Below are positions 47,963 to 57,245 of a stretch of 64,000 nt of DNA, one piece after another. This DNA is from Pseudoduganella flava (GTDB taxonomy: Bacteria > Pseudomonadota > Gammaproteobacteria > Burkholderiales > Burkholderiaceae_D), in the NCBI RefSeq assembly GCF_007830495.1, contig NZ_VLKW01000003.1, positions 718,206-782,205 of the forward strand, written 5' to 3'. The position numbers and the translations under genes are program-made. The notes under the pieces are model-generated. The model made no database searches, was not told the origin of the DNA, and saw only the letters and a list, made by a program, of their open reading frames with translations. Position 1 is the first letter of the stretch; the number at the start of each line of letters is the position of its first letter.

Positions 47963-50434
47963 TTATTGTACGCAGTTGACCGCATCCTGGTCGTTCGCGG
48001 CGCCGCCGACGACCTGGATGTTCGTGAACGCGGCCACCAGTGCGCCCTGTGCCGCCACGCGGAACGGCGTATCGACCTTGTCCAGGTTCGCGCCGCGGAA
48101 GCACGCCAGCGGTACCTTGACGGTCTTCTTGCCCTGGCCCGCCAGCCGCGCGAATTCGCCCGCCAGGTCGACCGATGCGCCGCCAAGCGACACCTGCACC
48201 GGGCCTTGCGGTGCGGCGGTGACGATCGTGTCGAACGTCAGCGCTCCGCCCTGCCTTGCCCACGCGGGAATCGCACGCGGTGCCGCCGCACGCGCCTCGA
48301 TGAAGCCGGGGCCCGTCCACGTGACCTTCTTCGCATCCTGCTGCGTGTTGATCTGCGCGATTTCCACCTTCAACGTGGGCAGCGTATGCGTCACGTTCAG
48401 GTCCGCGCCCAGCGCGCGGCGCTCGCCGCCGCCTTCCACGTACAGCGGGTACGTGGCGCGGTCCGACTGGTTGAACACGGGGAAGGCATTGGTCTTGCCG
48501 CAGCCGGCCGTGCTGCCGTCCTCGCGCAGCTTACCCACCTTCTTCGCGGCGCCATACGCGAGGCCGTAACCGTACGCGAACTGCGGCGCATAGCCCTTGT
48601 CGCCGATGTTGAGCGGCGCCTGGCACACGGTCTTCGGCCACGAGAACGACAGCTTGCCGCTGAACGGCACGTTCACCTTGCCGTCGGCGCCGCGCACCAG
48701 CACGTCCGCCACGCCCTTGCCTTCGGAGCCCGGCAGCCAGGCGGCCACGAAGCTGTCCGACAGGTTGATCAGGTCGTTCGCATACAGCGGCCGCCCCGCG
48801 ACGAACAAGGTGACCACCGGCTTGCCCTTGCCGGCGACGGTCTTCAGCACGGCCAGGTCTTCCGGATAGCGGCTGCTGTGACGCAGGTTCGCGGCCGGGC
48901 CGATGTCGCCGTCGCCCTCCGCATACGGCCCTTCGCCGATCACGGCAACGACCACGTCGTAATCCGCCACGTTGACGCCCGCGCCGTCGGCACTGTACGT
49001 GACGTGCGGCGCCATTTCCTTCAGGCCCGCCAGGATCGTGTCGCCGTTCGGGAAGTCGCTGTTCTTGTTGTCCGTGCCCTGCCACGTCAACGTCCAGCCG
49101 CCCGTCTGGTTCGCCATATTGTCGGCGCTCTTGCCGACGACGAGGATCTTCCTGTCGCGTGCCAGCGGCAGCACGTTGCCGTCGTTCTTCAGCAGCACCA
49201 GCGACTCCTGCACCAGCTTGCGCGCCAGCGCGCGCGCCTGCATCGACTCCATCTTGCCGGCATGGGCGGAGGCCGAGGGCTTCTGCAGATTAGCGCGCAG
49301 CTTCACGCGCAGGATGCGCGTTACCGCGTCGTCGATGCGCGCCATCGGGATCACGCCATCCTTCACCTGCTGCACCGTGTTGGCGATGAAGCGCTTCCAG
49401 TCGTCCGGCACCATCACCATGTCGATGCCGGCATTGATCGCCTGCGGGCAGCTGTCGTTGCGGCAGCCCGGCACTTCCGCGATGCCGTTCCAGTCCGTGA
49501 CGACGAAGCCATCGAAGCCCAGCTTCTGCTTCAGCACCTCCGTCAACAGTTCGCGGTTGCCGTGCATCTTGCCGTAGTCCTTGCCGGCGGCGACGTCGTT
49601 CCAGCTGTTATACGACGCCATCACCGTCTGCGCACCGGCCGCCAGCGCAGGATAGTAGCCGGCCGCGTGGACACCGATCATCTCGGCTTTCGTGGACTTG
49701 TTCACGCCGCGGTCCTTGCCCTGGTCCGTGCCGCCGTCGCCCATGTAGTGCTTGGCGGTGGCGACGACGTTCGCATCGCCCGTCAAGCCGCCCTGCAAGC
49801 CCTTCACGTACACGCTTGCATACTCGGCGACGATGCCCGGGTCTTCCGAGAAGCTTTCATAGGTGCGGCCCCAGCGGTCGTCGCGCACGACGGCCAGCGT
49901 GGGCGCGAACACCCAGTTGATGCCGGTGGCGCGCACGGCCTGCGCGACGGCCTGCGCCATCTCACCGACCCGCTTCGGATCGCGCGCCGCACCGAGTCCG
50001 ATGTTATGCGGGAACAGCGTTGCGCCGATCACGTTGCTGTTGCCGTGCATCGCATCGATGCCCCAGATGACGGGGATCTTGTGGCGCATGTCGGTCGCCA
50101 TCGACGCGTCGTAATACGCGTCCGCCAGCTTCACCCAATCGGCCGGCGTCGCGTACTTGTTCCCGTTCGGCCAGCTGCCGCCGCCATTGAGCACGGAGCC
50201 CAGGTAGTACTTGCGCACGTCGTCCGGCTGCGTCGTCTTGATTTCCGACTGCGTCATCTGGCCGACCTTCTGCTCCAGCGTCATGCTGGCCACGATCTCG
50301 CGGATGCGGGCTTCCAGTCGTGCATCCGGCGCCACCGCGCTCTTCACCTGCGGCCAGTCCGTCACCGGGGCCGCATGGGCATGGCACGCCAACAGCTGGG
50401 CCGCCGCGGCCAGTAAGGTCAAACGTCGCTTCAT
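47963..50434 (-). CDS. glycoside hydrolase family 3 beta-glucosidase/exoglucanase
   Basis: An 823-residue secreted GH3 enzyme. Signal peptide (LTLLAAAAQLLACHAHA), the TIM-barrel domain with KHYMGDGGTDQGKDRG and catalytic nucleophile D314 in FVVTDWNG, the second alpha/beta domain (ILVVGKSADNMANQTGGWT with acid-side VAVIGEGPYAEGDGD) and a C-terminal beta domain of ExoP type from about 680. Closest in type are exo-1,3/1,4-beta-glucanases. GAGGAG ribosome site before ATG 50434. Middle gene of the TonB receptor operon. Confidence 0.93.
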   Translation of the reverse strand: MKRRLTLLAAAAQLLACHAHAAPVTDWPQVKSAVAPDARLEARIREIVASMTLEQKVGQMTQSEIKTTQPDDVRKYYLGSVLNGGGSWPNGNKYATPADWVKLADAYYDASMATDMRHKIPVIWGIDAMHGNSNVIGATLFPHNIGLGAARDPKRVGEMAQAVAQAVRATGINWVFAPTLAVVRDDRWGRTYESFSEDPGIVAEYASVYVKGLQGGLTGDANVVATAKHYMGDGGTDQGKDRGVNKSTKAEMIGVHAAGYYPALAAGAQTVMASYNSWNDVAAGKDYGKMHGNRELLTEVLKQKLGFDGFVVTDWNGIAEVPGCRNDSCPQAINAGIDMVMVPDDWKRFIANTVQQVKDGVIPMARIDDAVTRILRVKLRANLQKPSASAHAGKMESMQARALARKLVQESLVLLKNDGNVLPLARDRKILVVGKSADNMANQTGGWTLTWQGTDNKNSDFPNGDTILAGLKEMAPHVTYSADGAGVNVADYDVVVAVIGEGPYAEGDGDIGPAANLRHSSRYPEDLAVLKTVAGKGKPVVTLFVAGRPLYANDLINLSDSFVAAWLPGSEGKGVADVLVRGADGKVNVPFSGKLSFSWPKTVCQAPLNIGDKGYAPQFAYGYGLAYGAAKKVGKLREDGSTAGCGKTNAFPVFNQSDRATYPLYVEGGGERRALGADLNVTHTLPTLKVEIAQINTQQDAKKVTWTGPGFIEARAAAPRAIPAWARQGGALTFDTIVTAAPQGPVQVSLGGASVDLAGEFARLAGQGKKTVKVPLACFRGANLDKVDTPFRVAAQGALVAAFTNIQVVGGAANDQDAVNCVQ

Positions 50435-50461
50435 GTCATCTCCTCGTTTCAAATCTTGTCG

Positions 50462-53188
50462 TCAAAGCTTGTAGTTCAGGCCGAGCAGCATCTGCCGGCC
50501 ATAGGTCGTGTAGCGCTCCGGTGCATACGCGCCGCTGGCGAACGGATCGCCCTGGCGGGTCTGGTACGGCTCGTTGTTCAGGTTATTCACCTGCAGCAGG
50601 ATCGACAGGCCCTTGTACGGCCCCGACTCGATCGCATAGCCGACCTGGAAGTCGATCTGCTTCTCGGCCAGGATTTCCGAGAACGAGCGCTGCGCGAACA
50701 GGCCCGTCACCTCGCCGCGATACGCCGAGCGGTAGCGCTGGCTGACGCGCGTCGAGAAGCCGTACTTTTCGTAGTACAGCGTGATGTTGCGCACCACGCC
50801 CGACAGGCCGGGCAGCTTTTCCTTCGTGCCCGGGCCGTTCGGGTGGATCGAGCTTTCGGTGCCGGACACGCTGGCGATCAGCCCGAAGCCGTCGAGCGGA
50901 TCCCACAGCATGCCGCCTTCGAGGGAACCGGACAGCTCGACACCGCGCACCATGCCGCCATTGCCGTTCGCCGGCCGGTTCAGCGTGCCGATGTTGGAGA
51001 TCGGCTCGACGGTGGACGGGTTCGGGAAGCCCGTGAAGTCGTGCGCCGTCTGCTGGTTGTAGATGTACGTCTTCAGCTTCTTGTAGAAGTAGGCGCCGGC
51101 GATGTAGCTGCGCTTGCCGAAGTATTTTTCCATCGACAGGTCGTACGAATTCGCGCGCCACGGTTCCAGCCGCGGATTGCCGCCGCTGCCGCTCCATTCG
51201 AACGTCGTGCCGGACACGCCGCCCGATACCCCGGCACGCATGTCGGACATCTGCGGGCGCGCCAGCGTCTTCGCCGCGCCGAAGCGCAGCGTCCACGCGT
51301 CGCTCCAGCGCCCCAGGTCGAAGATCAGGTTCGTGCTGGGCAGGTAGTCCGTATAGCTGGCGCCGCCGTTGATGTCCTTCAGCTGGCCGCCGACAACGGC
51401 AACGCCGCGCGACTCCTGATTCACGTGCACCACCTGCATGCCGACGTTGCCGCGCAGCGGCACCGGCCCCAGTTCCGTATCGATCGACAGCTTCGCGTAA
51501 CCGGTCGCCGTTTTCTCCGTCACGCCCCAATCCTGCAACGCCTGGTCATCGGGCCGCGCCGGCTGCTGGTCGTAGTACTTCGCCAGCACACCCATCACGT
51601 CGTACGCCATCACGGCGGGGATGCCGGAAAACGCCAGCGACGTCGATGGCCGCAGCAGGTCGCTCGATACCTGCGCCGGCGCGCGGCCGTTCTTCAGGAA
51701 CCAGTAGTTATTGGTGTCCGCGTGTTCCTTCTCGCGCTTCGACAGATACAGGCCGCCCTCGACGCTGCGCCACAAACCATCGAGCTCGCGCTTGGCACCA
51801 AGCTTCAGCGCGCCCAGCTTGTCCTCGACGACGGGGCGGTGCATGTCGGCGTCCTTGCCCCAGTCGGCAACGTCGGCCAGCCGCATCAAGCCCGCGTCCG
51901 TGAAGTCGACGGACGGAGTGAACACGGGCAGGCCGGCGCCGACGGGAATGCGGAACCTGAAGTTGTTGTCCGTGAGGCCGGACTTCGCGGGACCGAGGCC
52001 GGCATAGGTCTCGAGCACCTGCTCGCGCCGCTTCGCGCTCGAATACGACAGGTCGCCTTCGAACGACCAGCGATCGAGCTTGTACTTGTTGTTCCAGCCG
52101 AAGGCCGCCAGCTTGTCCTTGCGGGTGTTGTAGTCGTTGCGGATGATCGGTTCCAGGTTCACGAGCACGCCGCCCGTCAGCAGCCGCGTGCCGCCGATCG
52201 TGTCGATGACGGGGTCGCGGTAGGCGATATTGCTCCACTGGTGCGAGTTCCACATCGCACCGCGCATCGTCGTCTTCTGGTCGAACTCCGAGTAGTACAG
52301 GTCCAGCGCCGTGCGGTAGTTCTTGTCCGGCCGGTACTCCAGCACGGCCATCAGGCCGTCGCGCACCATCTCGCGCGACGTCGCCGTCACCTCGGCCCCC
52401 TTCAGCGCCACCACGTCCGCATTGCCCGGGCCCAGGTTGTTGTCGGCACCCCACCACCACGACTTGTATTCCTTCTGCTGGCCCGGCGCATCGAGGTGCG
52501 CGAAGCCGACGGCCACGCCCAGCTTGCGGTCCATGAACTGGTCGACGTACGACACGGAAAAGCGCCCGCCCCGGTCCGAGACGCCCGTATTCAGTTTGCC
52601 GTTCGAGTTCTTTTCCGCACGCGCGTTCAGCGCAATGGTGCGCCCCGGCATATCAAGCGGGCGCACCGTCTGCAGGTCGACGGTGCCGGACAGGCCCTGC
52701 CCCATCAGCGACACGTCGGGCGTCTTGTACACGGTTACGCCGTTGATCAGCTCCGACGGGTACTGGTCGTATTCGGCGCCGCGGTTGTTGCTGGTCGAGA
52801 CCTGCTCGCGGCCGTTCAGCAGCGTCCCGGAGAAATCGGGCGCGAGGCCGCGGATCGAGATCACCTGCGCCCGCCCTTCGACGCGTTGCGCCGTCAGGCC
52901 GGCCAGCCGGGCGATCGACTCGGCGATCGACATGTCCGGCAGCTTGCCGATGTCTTCCGCCGTCACCGCTTCGACGATCGAATCGGCATCGCGCTTGATC
53001 GCGATCGAGTTCTCGATACTGCGCCGCATGCCGGTCACGACGACGGACTGGATGGCGCTGTCCGCGGCCGGCGTATCGGCTTGCTGCGCGTGCGCGGCGC
53101 TTGCGAACAGCAGCGGGCAGCAGCCGAGCAGCGCGGCAGCGAGCGGGGTCAGGCGGGGCAAGCCCTGCCGGGGTGGGAAGTGGCGCAT
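50462..53188 (-). CDS. TonB-dependent receptor of the glucan locus
   Basis: A 908-residue outer-membrane receptor. Signal peptide (LTPLAAALLGCCPLLFASAAHAQ), TonB box region IQSVVVTGMRRSIENSI, plug with SIAESIARLAGLTAQRVEGRAQ and GRTL-like LNGREQVSTSN, then barrel, ending YTTYGRQMLLGLNYKL. First gene of a three-gene unit with GH3 and the sugar transporter; two LacI-type operators lie 122-169 bases upstream. Most likely imports beta-glucan oligosaccharides. ATG at 53188 has a GGAGAC site. Confidence 0.93.
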   Translation of the reverse strand: MRHFPPRQGLPRLTPLAAALLGCCPLLFASAAHAQQADTPAADSAIQSVVVTGMRRSIENSIAIKRDADSIVEAVTAEDIGKLPDMSIAESIARLAGLTAQRVEGRAQVISIRGLAPDFSGTLLNGREQVSTSNNRGAEYDQYPSELINGVTVYKTPDVSLMGQGLSGTVDLQTVRPLDMPGRTIALNARAEKNSNGKLNTGVSDRGGRFSVSYVDQFMDRKLGVAVGFAHLDAPGQQKEYKSWWWGADNNLGPGNADVVALKGAEVTATSREMVRDGLMAVLEYRPDKNYRTALDLYYSEFDQKTTMRGAMWNSHQWSNIAYRDPVIDTIGGTRLLTGGVLVNLEPIIRNDYNTRKDKLAAFGWNNKYKLDRWSFEGDLSYSSAKRREQVLETYAGLGPAKSGLTDNNFRFRIPVGAGLPVFTPSVDFTDAGLMRLADVADWGKDADMHRPVVEDKLGALKLGAKRELDGLWRSVEGGLYLSKREKEHADTNNYWFLKNGRAPAQVSSDLLRPSTSLAFSGIPAVMAYDVMGVLAKYYDQQPARPDDQALQDWGVTEKTATGYAKLSIDTELGPVPLRGNVGMQVVHVNQESRGVAVVGGQLKDINGGASYTDYLPSTNLIFDLGRWSDAWTLRFGAAKTLARPQMSDMRAGVSGGVSGTTFEWSGSGGNPRLEPWRANSYDLSMEKYFGKRSYIAGAYFYKKLKTYIYNQQTAHDFTGFPNPSTVEPISNIGTLNRPANGNGGMVRGVELSGSLEGGMLWDPLDGFGLIASVSGTESSIHPNGPGTKEKLPGLSGVVRNITLYYEKYGFSTRVSQRYRSAYRGEVTGLFAQRSFSEILAEKQIDFQVGYAIESGPYKGLSILLQVNNLNNEPYQTRQGDPFASGAYAPERYTTYGRQMLLGLNYKL

Positions 53189-53233
53189 CGTATCGTCTCC
53201 TGTTGTTATGTGCCGGCTAGAACGGCTGACTCC

Positions 53234-53266
53234 GTGTCCCTCTGGGGTCAGACCCCAGAGGGACAC
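53234..53266. repeat. perfect 33-base palindrome in the receptor leader
   Basis: Arms of 16 bases, GTGTCCCTCTGGGGTC and its complement, surround the central A at 53250. It lies between the LacI-type operators and the receptor ATG, so it should be transcribed into the 5' leader and could form a strong hairpin. Confidence 0.9.
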
Positions 53267-53309
53267 AAGCTCATCCGTGCAGCGCTCATGGCCTGGATGT
53301 ATTTGCGAT

Positions 53310-53357
53310 TGGAAAGGTTCCCAATCGCGGCGCCAAGCCGGATTGGAAACGTTACCA
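53310..53357. promoter_or_regulatory. two LacI-type operators before the receptor operon
   Basis: TGGAAAGGTTCCCA (53310-53323) and TGGAAACGTTACCA (53344-53357) share the TGGAAA-GTT-CCA dyad with sites at 56092 and 58708. Spacing of 34 bp centre to centre suits two dimers. The LacI gene at 56154 is the likely binder. Confidence 0.75.
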
Positions 53358-53404
53358 ATTTGCGCTGCAATTATTGCCGCCGGCTGTTTTTCTTGTCAAC
53401 GAGA

Positions 53405-54787
53405 CTACGGGGTTTGTGGAAAATTGGCGACGGGCGCCGCGCCGTGCAGGAAGTCGCGGTACCACTTGCCGCTGTCCTTGAGGATGCGCTGTTGCGTGGC
53501 GGAGTCGACGTAGGTCAGGCCGAAGCGGCGCGTGTAGCCTTCGGCCCATTCGAAGTTGTCCAGCAGGCTCCAGGCGAAATAGCCGGCCACCGGCACGCCG
53601 GCGGCAATGGCTTCCCGCAGCGCGGCCAGGTGGCGCACGAGGAACGACGTCCGCGCTGCATCGTGCACCTGGCCGTCCGTCACCTCGTCGTCGTAGCACG
53701 AGCCGTTCTCCGTCACGTACAACTCCCGCGGCCCGTATTCGTCGTGAATGCGGCGCAGCAGGCCGAGCATGCCGGAGGGTGCCACTTCCCAGCCGAACGC
53801 GGTGCGCTCCACGCCCTCGCGGTGCACCACGCGCGCATGCAGTGGCCCTGTGCCGGGCGCCGCGGCGATCGCTTCCGGGAAGTAGTAGTTCAAGCCCGTG
53901 AAGTCGGTCGGCACGGCGATCGCTTCGACGTCGCCCGGCTCGATGCGGGGTGCCGCGTCGCGCAGCGCTTCCAGCACGTCTTGCGGATAGCCCTTGCCGA
54001 ACAGCGGGTCGAGGAACCAGCGGTTGCGCAAGCCGTCGTGACGGTGCGCGGCAGCGGCATCGTCGGCGCTGCCGGACGCGGGGTGGATCGGGTGCAGGCT
54101 CAGGGCGATGCCGACCCGCGCGCCGGGCACGTTGGCGCGGATCACCGGCACCGCCAGGCCGTGCGACAGCAGCACGTGGTGGCTGGCCTGCAGCGCCGAG
54201 GCGACGTCGCGGATGCCAGGCGCGTGCATGCCGTCCATGTGACCGTGCATCGCCGTGCACCACGGCTCGTTGTGCGTGATCCATTGCGCCACGCGGTCGC
54301 CCAGCCGGCGCGTGACGGCATCCACGTAATCGACGAACGCATGCACGGTGCCGCGCGCCATCCAGCCGCCGCGGTCCTGCAGCAGTTGCGGCAGGTCCCA
54401 GTGGTACAGCGTGGGCCACGGCTGCAGGCCTCGTTCCAGCATGCCGTCCACCAGCCGGTCGTAGAAGTCGAGGCCCCGCTGGTTCGGCTGGTGGCCATCG
54501 CCGATGATGCGCGGCCACGCGATCGAGAAGCGGTAGCCGTTGGTGCCGAGCGCACGCGCCAGGTCGAGATCCTCGGGCCAGCGGTGGTAATGGTCGCAGG
54601 CGACGCTGCCGGACGAGCCGTCGCGGATGCGGCCCGGCTGTTCGCAGAAGCGGTCCCAGATCGAATCGACCCGGCCGTCCTCGCGGCGCGCGCCTTCGAT
54701 CTGGTAGGCCGACGTGGACGTGCCCCACACGAAGCCGGGCGGGAAATCGGTGCGCGCCAGGGCGATGAAAGTATCAGTGTTGGTCAT
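53405..54787 (-). CDS. glycoside hydrolase family 1 beta-glucosidase
   Basis: A 460-residue cytoplasmic beta-glucosidase. The GH1 N-signature FPPGFVWGTSTSAYQIEGA is present, with acid/base E174 in THNEPW and nucleophile E360 in YVTENG. No signal peptide, so it cleaves imported disaccharides inside the cell. Its start overlaps the GH5 stop by 14 bases, showing co-translation. Confidence 0.95.
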   Translation of the reverse strand: MTNTDTFIALARTDFPPGFVWGTSTSAYQIEGARREDGRVDSIWDRFCEQPGRIRDGSSGSVACDHYHRWPEDLDLARALGTNGYRFSIAWPRIIGDGHQPNQRGLDFYDRLVDGMLERGLQPWPTLYHWDLPQLLQDRGGWMARGTVHAFVDYVDAVTRRLGDRVAQWITHNEPWCTAMHGHMDGMHAPGIRDVASALQASHHVLLSHGLAVPVIRANVPGARVGIALSLHPIHPASGSADDAAAAHRHDGLRNRWFLDPLFGKGYPQDVLEALRDAAPRIEPGDVEAIAVPTDFTGLNYYFPEAIAAAPGTGPLHARVVHREGVERTAFGWEVAPSGMLGLLRRIHDEYGPRELYVTENGSCYDDEVTDGQVHDAARTSFLVRHLAALREAIAAGVPVAGYFAWSLLDNFEWAEGYTRRFGLTYVDSATQQRILKDSGKWYRDFLHGAAPVANFPQTP

Positions 54788-56063
54788 GGATATCCTGGAT
54801 GCGCAGCGGCTTGGCGGTGGTGAGCCAGCGCAGCAGCGGTTGATGGAGTTCGTAAGATTGCGTGCCGAACGAGCGGAACAGCGCCTCGATGTCGGCCTTC
54901 GGTGCCTTCGTGAAGTCGAGCGCGGGCACCTTCGCGGATGGGGCGTTCGTCACGAAGCCCCACTTGCCGTCGCCCTGCCCGCCCTGCTGCGTGACGACCT
55001 TCCACGACCACGCCGTGGCCGCCCAGCCATACTTCGCATACGTGTCGAACGAGGCGCGCGCGACCTGGCCGCCCAGCTCCAGGCCCATCATCGCCCACGG
55101 CTGCATTTCGCCAATGAAGAACGCGGTATCAAGCCGGTGCAGGCGTTCGTCCCATTTGCAGACGGTATCGCCGGGGCCGGGCGCGCAGGTGAGCCAGTCG
55201 CGGTGCACCCGCAGGCCCGGCTTGCCCCAGCCGAAGTGGCCGGGATACGGATGCATCTCGAAGGCGACGTTCGTCATGCCATGGTCGCGCGGCTTGCCGT
55301 AGGCGTCGATGCCGTTCTTGCTGTGGCCCGGCAGGATGATCACGTGGTTCGTGTCGACGGCGCGGATCGCCGCGTACAGCTTGCGCACGTTGGCGGCCAT
55401 CGTGTCCGGGTCCGTGCCCCACGGTTCGTTCAGCACGCTGTAGCCGGCCACCGCGCCGCGGTCCTTGTAGCGGCGGGCGATCTGCTGCCACAGCCACTCG
55501 GTTCGCGCCTGGTTCTCCGGCACAGTCCAGTACTGGTTGCGGTTCGCGCAGCCGCTGTGGTGCTCGATACCCTGGCTGCCGGCCGCACCGTGCAAATCGA
55601 GGATCACGTACATGCCGCGCCGCTCGGCCTGGTCGATCGCGTCGTCCAGGTAGCGCCAGGCGTCGGCACGCAAGGTACGCGGCTGCTTCTCGTCCTCGAT
55701 CACCGTGTGGATGAACGGCAGGCGCACGGCGTTCAGGCCATGTTGGCGCATCAGGTCCCAGTCGCGCGTCGTGATCCAGTTGTCGCGGAACACGCGCATC
55801 AGCCGTTCGCGCTCCGCGTAGCCGAAGCGTTCATCCAGTGTCGCTTCCAGCTTGCACTGGTCGTCGACGGGCCCCGTCTTGTCGAGCTCCATCATCCAGA
55901 ATTCGTTGATCAGCCAGTTGCCCAGGTTGGTGCCGCGCAGGACCACCTGCTTGCCATCCACACTCTGCCACTGGGTGCCGGCCGTGCGCAGCATCGGCAG
56001 CGGCGCCTGTGCCGTCGCCGTGCCGCACGCCGTGACGATCAGCGCCGCCATCAGTCGTTTCAT
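54774..56063 (-). CDS. secreted glycoside hydrolase family 5 glucanase
   Basis: A 429-residue exported GH5 enzyme with a short signal peptide (LMAALIVTACGTATAQ). Catalytic acid/base E213 is in VLNEPWG and the nucleophile E319 in FFIGEM; RGTNLGNWL and FEMHPYPGHFG are typical of exo-beta-1,3-glucanase-like GH5 members. It may be exo-1,3-glucanase or cellulase. AGGAGGA site before ATG 56063. A LacI-type operator is 29 bases upstream. Confidence 0.9.
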   Translation of the reverse strand: MKRLMAALIVTACGTATAQAPLPMLRTAGTQWQSVDGKQVVLRGTNLGNWLINEFWMMELDKTGPVDDQCKLEATLDERFGYAERERLMRVFRDNWITTRDWDLMRQHGLNAVRLPFIHTVIEDEKQPRTLRADAWRYLDDAIDQAERRGMYVILDLHGAAGSQGIEHHSGCANRNQYWTVPENQARTEWLWQQIARRYKDRGAVAGYSVLNEPWGTDPDTMAANVRKLYAAIRAVDTNHVIILPGHSKNGIDAYGKPRDHGMTNVAFEMHPYPGHFGWGKPGLRVHRDWLTCAPGPGDTVCKWDERLHRLDTAFFIGEMQPWAMMGLELGGQVARASFDTYAKYGWAATAWSWKVVTQQGGQGDGKWGFVTNAPSAKVPALDFTKAPKADIEALFRSFGTQSYELHQPLLRWLTTAKPLRIQDIHDQH

Positions 56064-56091
56064 GTCTCCTCCTGCGTTGTACGTGCGTTTA

Positions 56092-56105
56092 TGGAAAGCT
56101 TTCCA
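56092..56105. promoter_or_regulatory. LacI-type operator before GH5-GH1
   Basis: TGGAAAGCTTTCCA is a perfect 14-base palindrome, between the LacI gene stop (56154) and the GH5 start (56063). Confidence 0.8.
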
Positions 56106-56153
56106 AATCCACTTGAAAAAACAGGCGCGTACGGCGCCCGCACTTACTTGCAC

Positions 56154-57185
56154 TTACTTGCGCTTCCTGGTCTTCGGCTGCGGCGCGGGCCCCACCGAGG
56201 CACGCTGCGTGACGCTGATCGGATAGCGCCGCGACACGGGCCGATCGCCGCCATAGCAGCGGTTCAGCAGCGCGTTCAGGCCGGACTTGACGACGTCGCG
56301 CCACGGGATGTGCACGGACGTCAGCCGTGGCGCGGAAAATTCCGCGCTCGGCGTATCGTCGTAGCCCAGCACTGACACGTCCTGCGGCACGCGCACGCCC
56401 GCTTCCTGGAAGTGCGACAGCGCGCCGACGGCCATCTCGTCGTTGGCGCAGAACAGCGCCGTGAACGGATAGCCGGACTCGAGCAGCTCCTTCGCGCACG
56501 CAAAGCCGCCTTCCGGCGAGAAGTCGCTCTCGGCGATCCACATGTCCCGCGTGTCGACACCGCGCTTCTTCAGTTCCTTCATGAAGCCTTCGATCCGCTG
56601 GGCGTTGTCCGGGGCCGTGGCCGGGCCGGCGATGACGGCGATCCTGCTGTGGCCCTGGTCGACAAGCGCCTGGGCGGCCAGCGCGCCGGCCTTGCGGTGA
56701 TCGACCTGGAAGGCCAGTTCATCGAGGCCGCTGACGGCGCTGTTGACGACGACGATCTTCGCACCGCGCGCGGCCAGCATCGCGAAGTCTTCGTCCTCCA
56801 GGTTGTTACTCATCGAGATGATACCGTCGCAGCCGCGCTCCATCAGGAACTCGATGCCTTCGACGGCCTGGCCGCGCGCATCGCTCTGCCCGACGCCGAA
56901 CGCGACGACCATGTGCAGGCCGTTGGCGCGCAGCTCCGTGTCGATCATCTGCAGGATCGGCGTATAGAACGTGCCCTTCAGGATGGGGATGTACACGCCG
57001 ATCATCTTCGTAAAGCCGGACAGCAGGGAGCGCGCCGCGTGCGACGGACGGAAGCCCAGCTCCTCGATCGCCTTGCGCACCTTTGCCTGCGTCGCGGGCG
57101 ACACGGCACCCTTGCCGCTCACGACGCGCGACGCGGTGCCCAACCCCACGCCCGCAAGCCGGGCTACGTCCTTGATGGTTGCCAC
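56154..57185 (-). CDS. LacI family transcriptional regulator
   Basis: A 343-residue repressor. The N-terminal ATIKDVARLAGVGLGTASRVVSG is the LacI helix-turn-helix, followed by the hinge helix (PSHAARSLLSGFT) and a periplasmic-binding-like sugar domain (IGVYIPILKGTFY ... ANDEMAVGALSHFQEAGVRVPQDVSVLGYDDTP). I chose GTG at 57185, which starts right before ATIKDV; a TTG at 57218 would add eleven residues. It lies between GH5 and GH30, whose promoters and the receptor promoter carry matching operators. Inducer probably a glucan-derived sugar. Confidence 0.92.
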   Translation of the reverse strand: MATIKDVARLAGVGLGTASRVVSGKGAVSPATQAKVRKAIEELGFRPSHAARSLLSGFTKMIGVYIPILKGTFYTPILQMIDTELRANGLHMVVAFGVGQSDARGQAVEGIEFLMERGCDGIISMSNNLEDEDFAMLAARGAKIVVVNSAVSGLDELAFQVDHRKAGALAAQALVDQGHSRIAVIAGPATAPDNAQRIEGFMKELKKRGVDTRDMWIAESDFSPEGGFACAKELLESGYPFTALFCANDEMAVGALSHFQEAGVRVPQDVSVLGYDDTPSAEFSAPRLTSVHIPWRDVVKSGLNALLNRCYGGDRPVSRRYPISVTQRASVGPAPQPKTRKRK

Positions 57186-57245
57186 TCTCGTTGTCCTATC
57201 GTCCGATGAAACCCGCAAGCATACTGCATCGTGCGCCGCCGTTCT

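Noticed and set aside
50456..54823. 1455-codon plus-strand open frame
   Set aside because: Antisense to the TonB receptor and GH1 genes, which have clear motifs; the translated product is low-complexity and shows no family.
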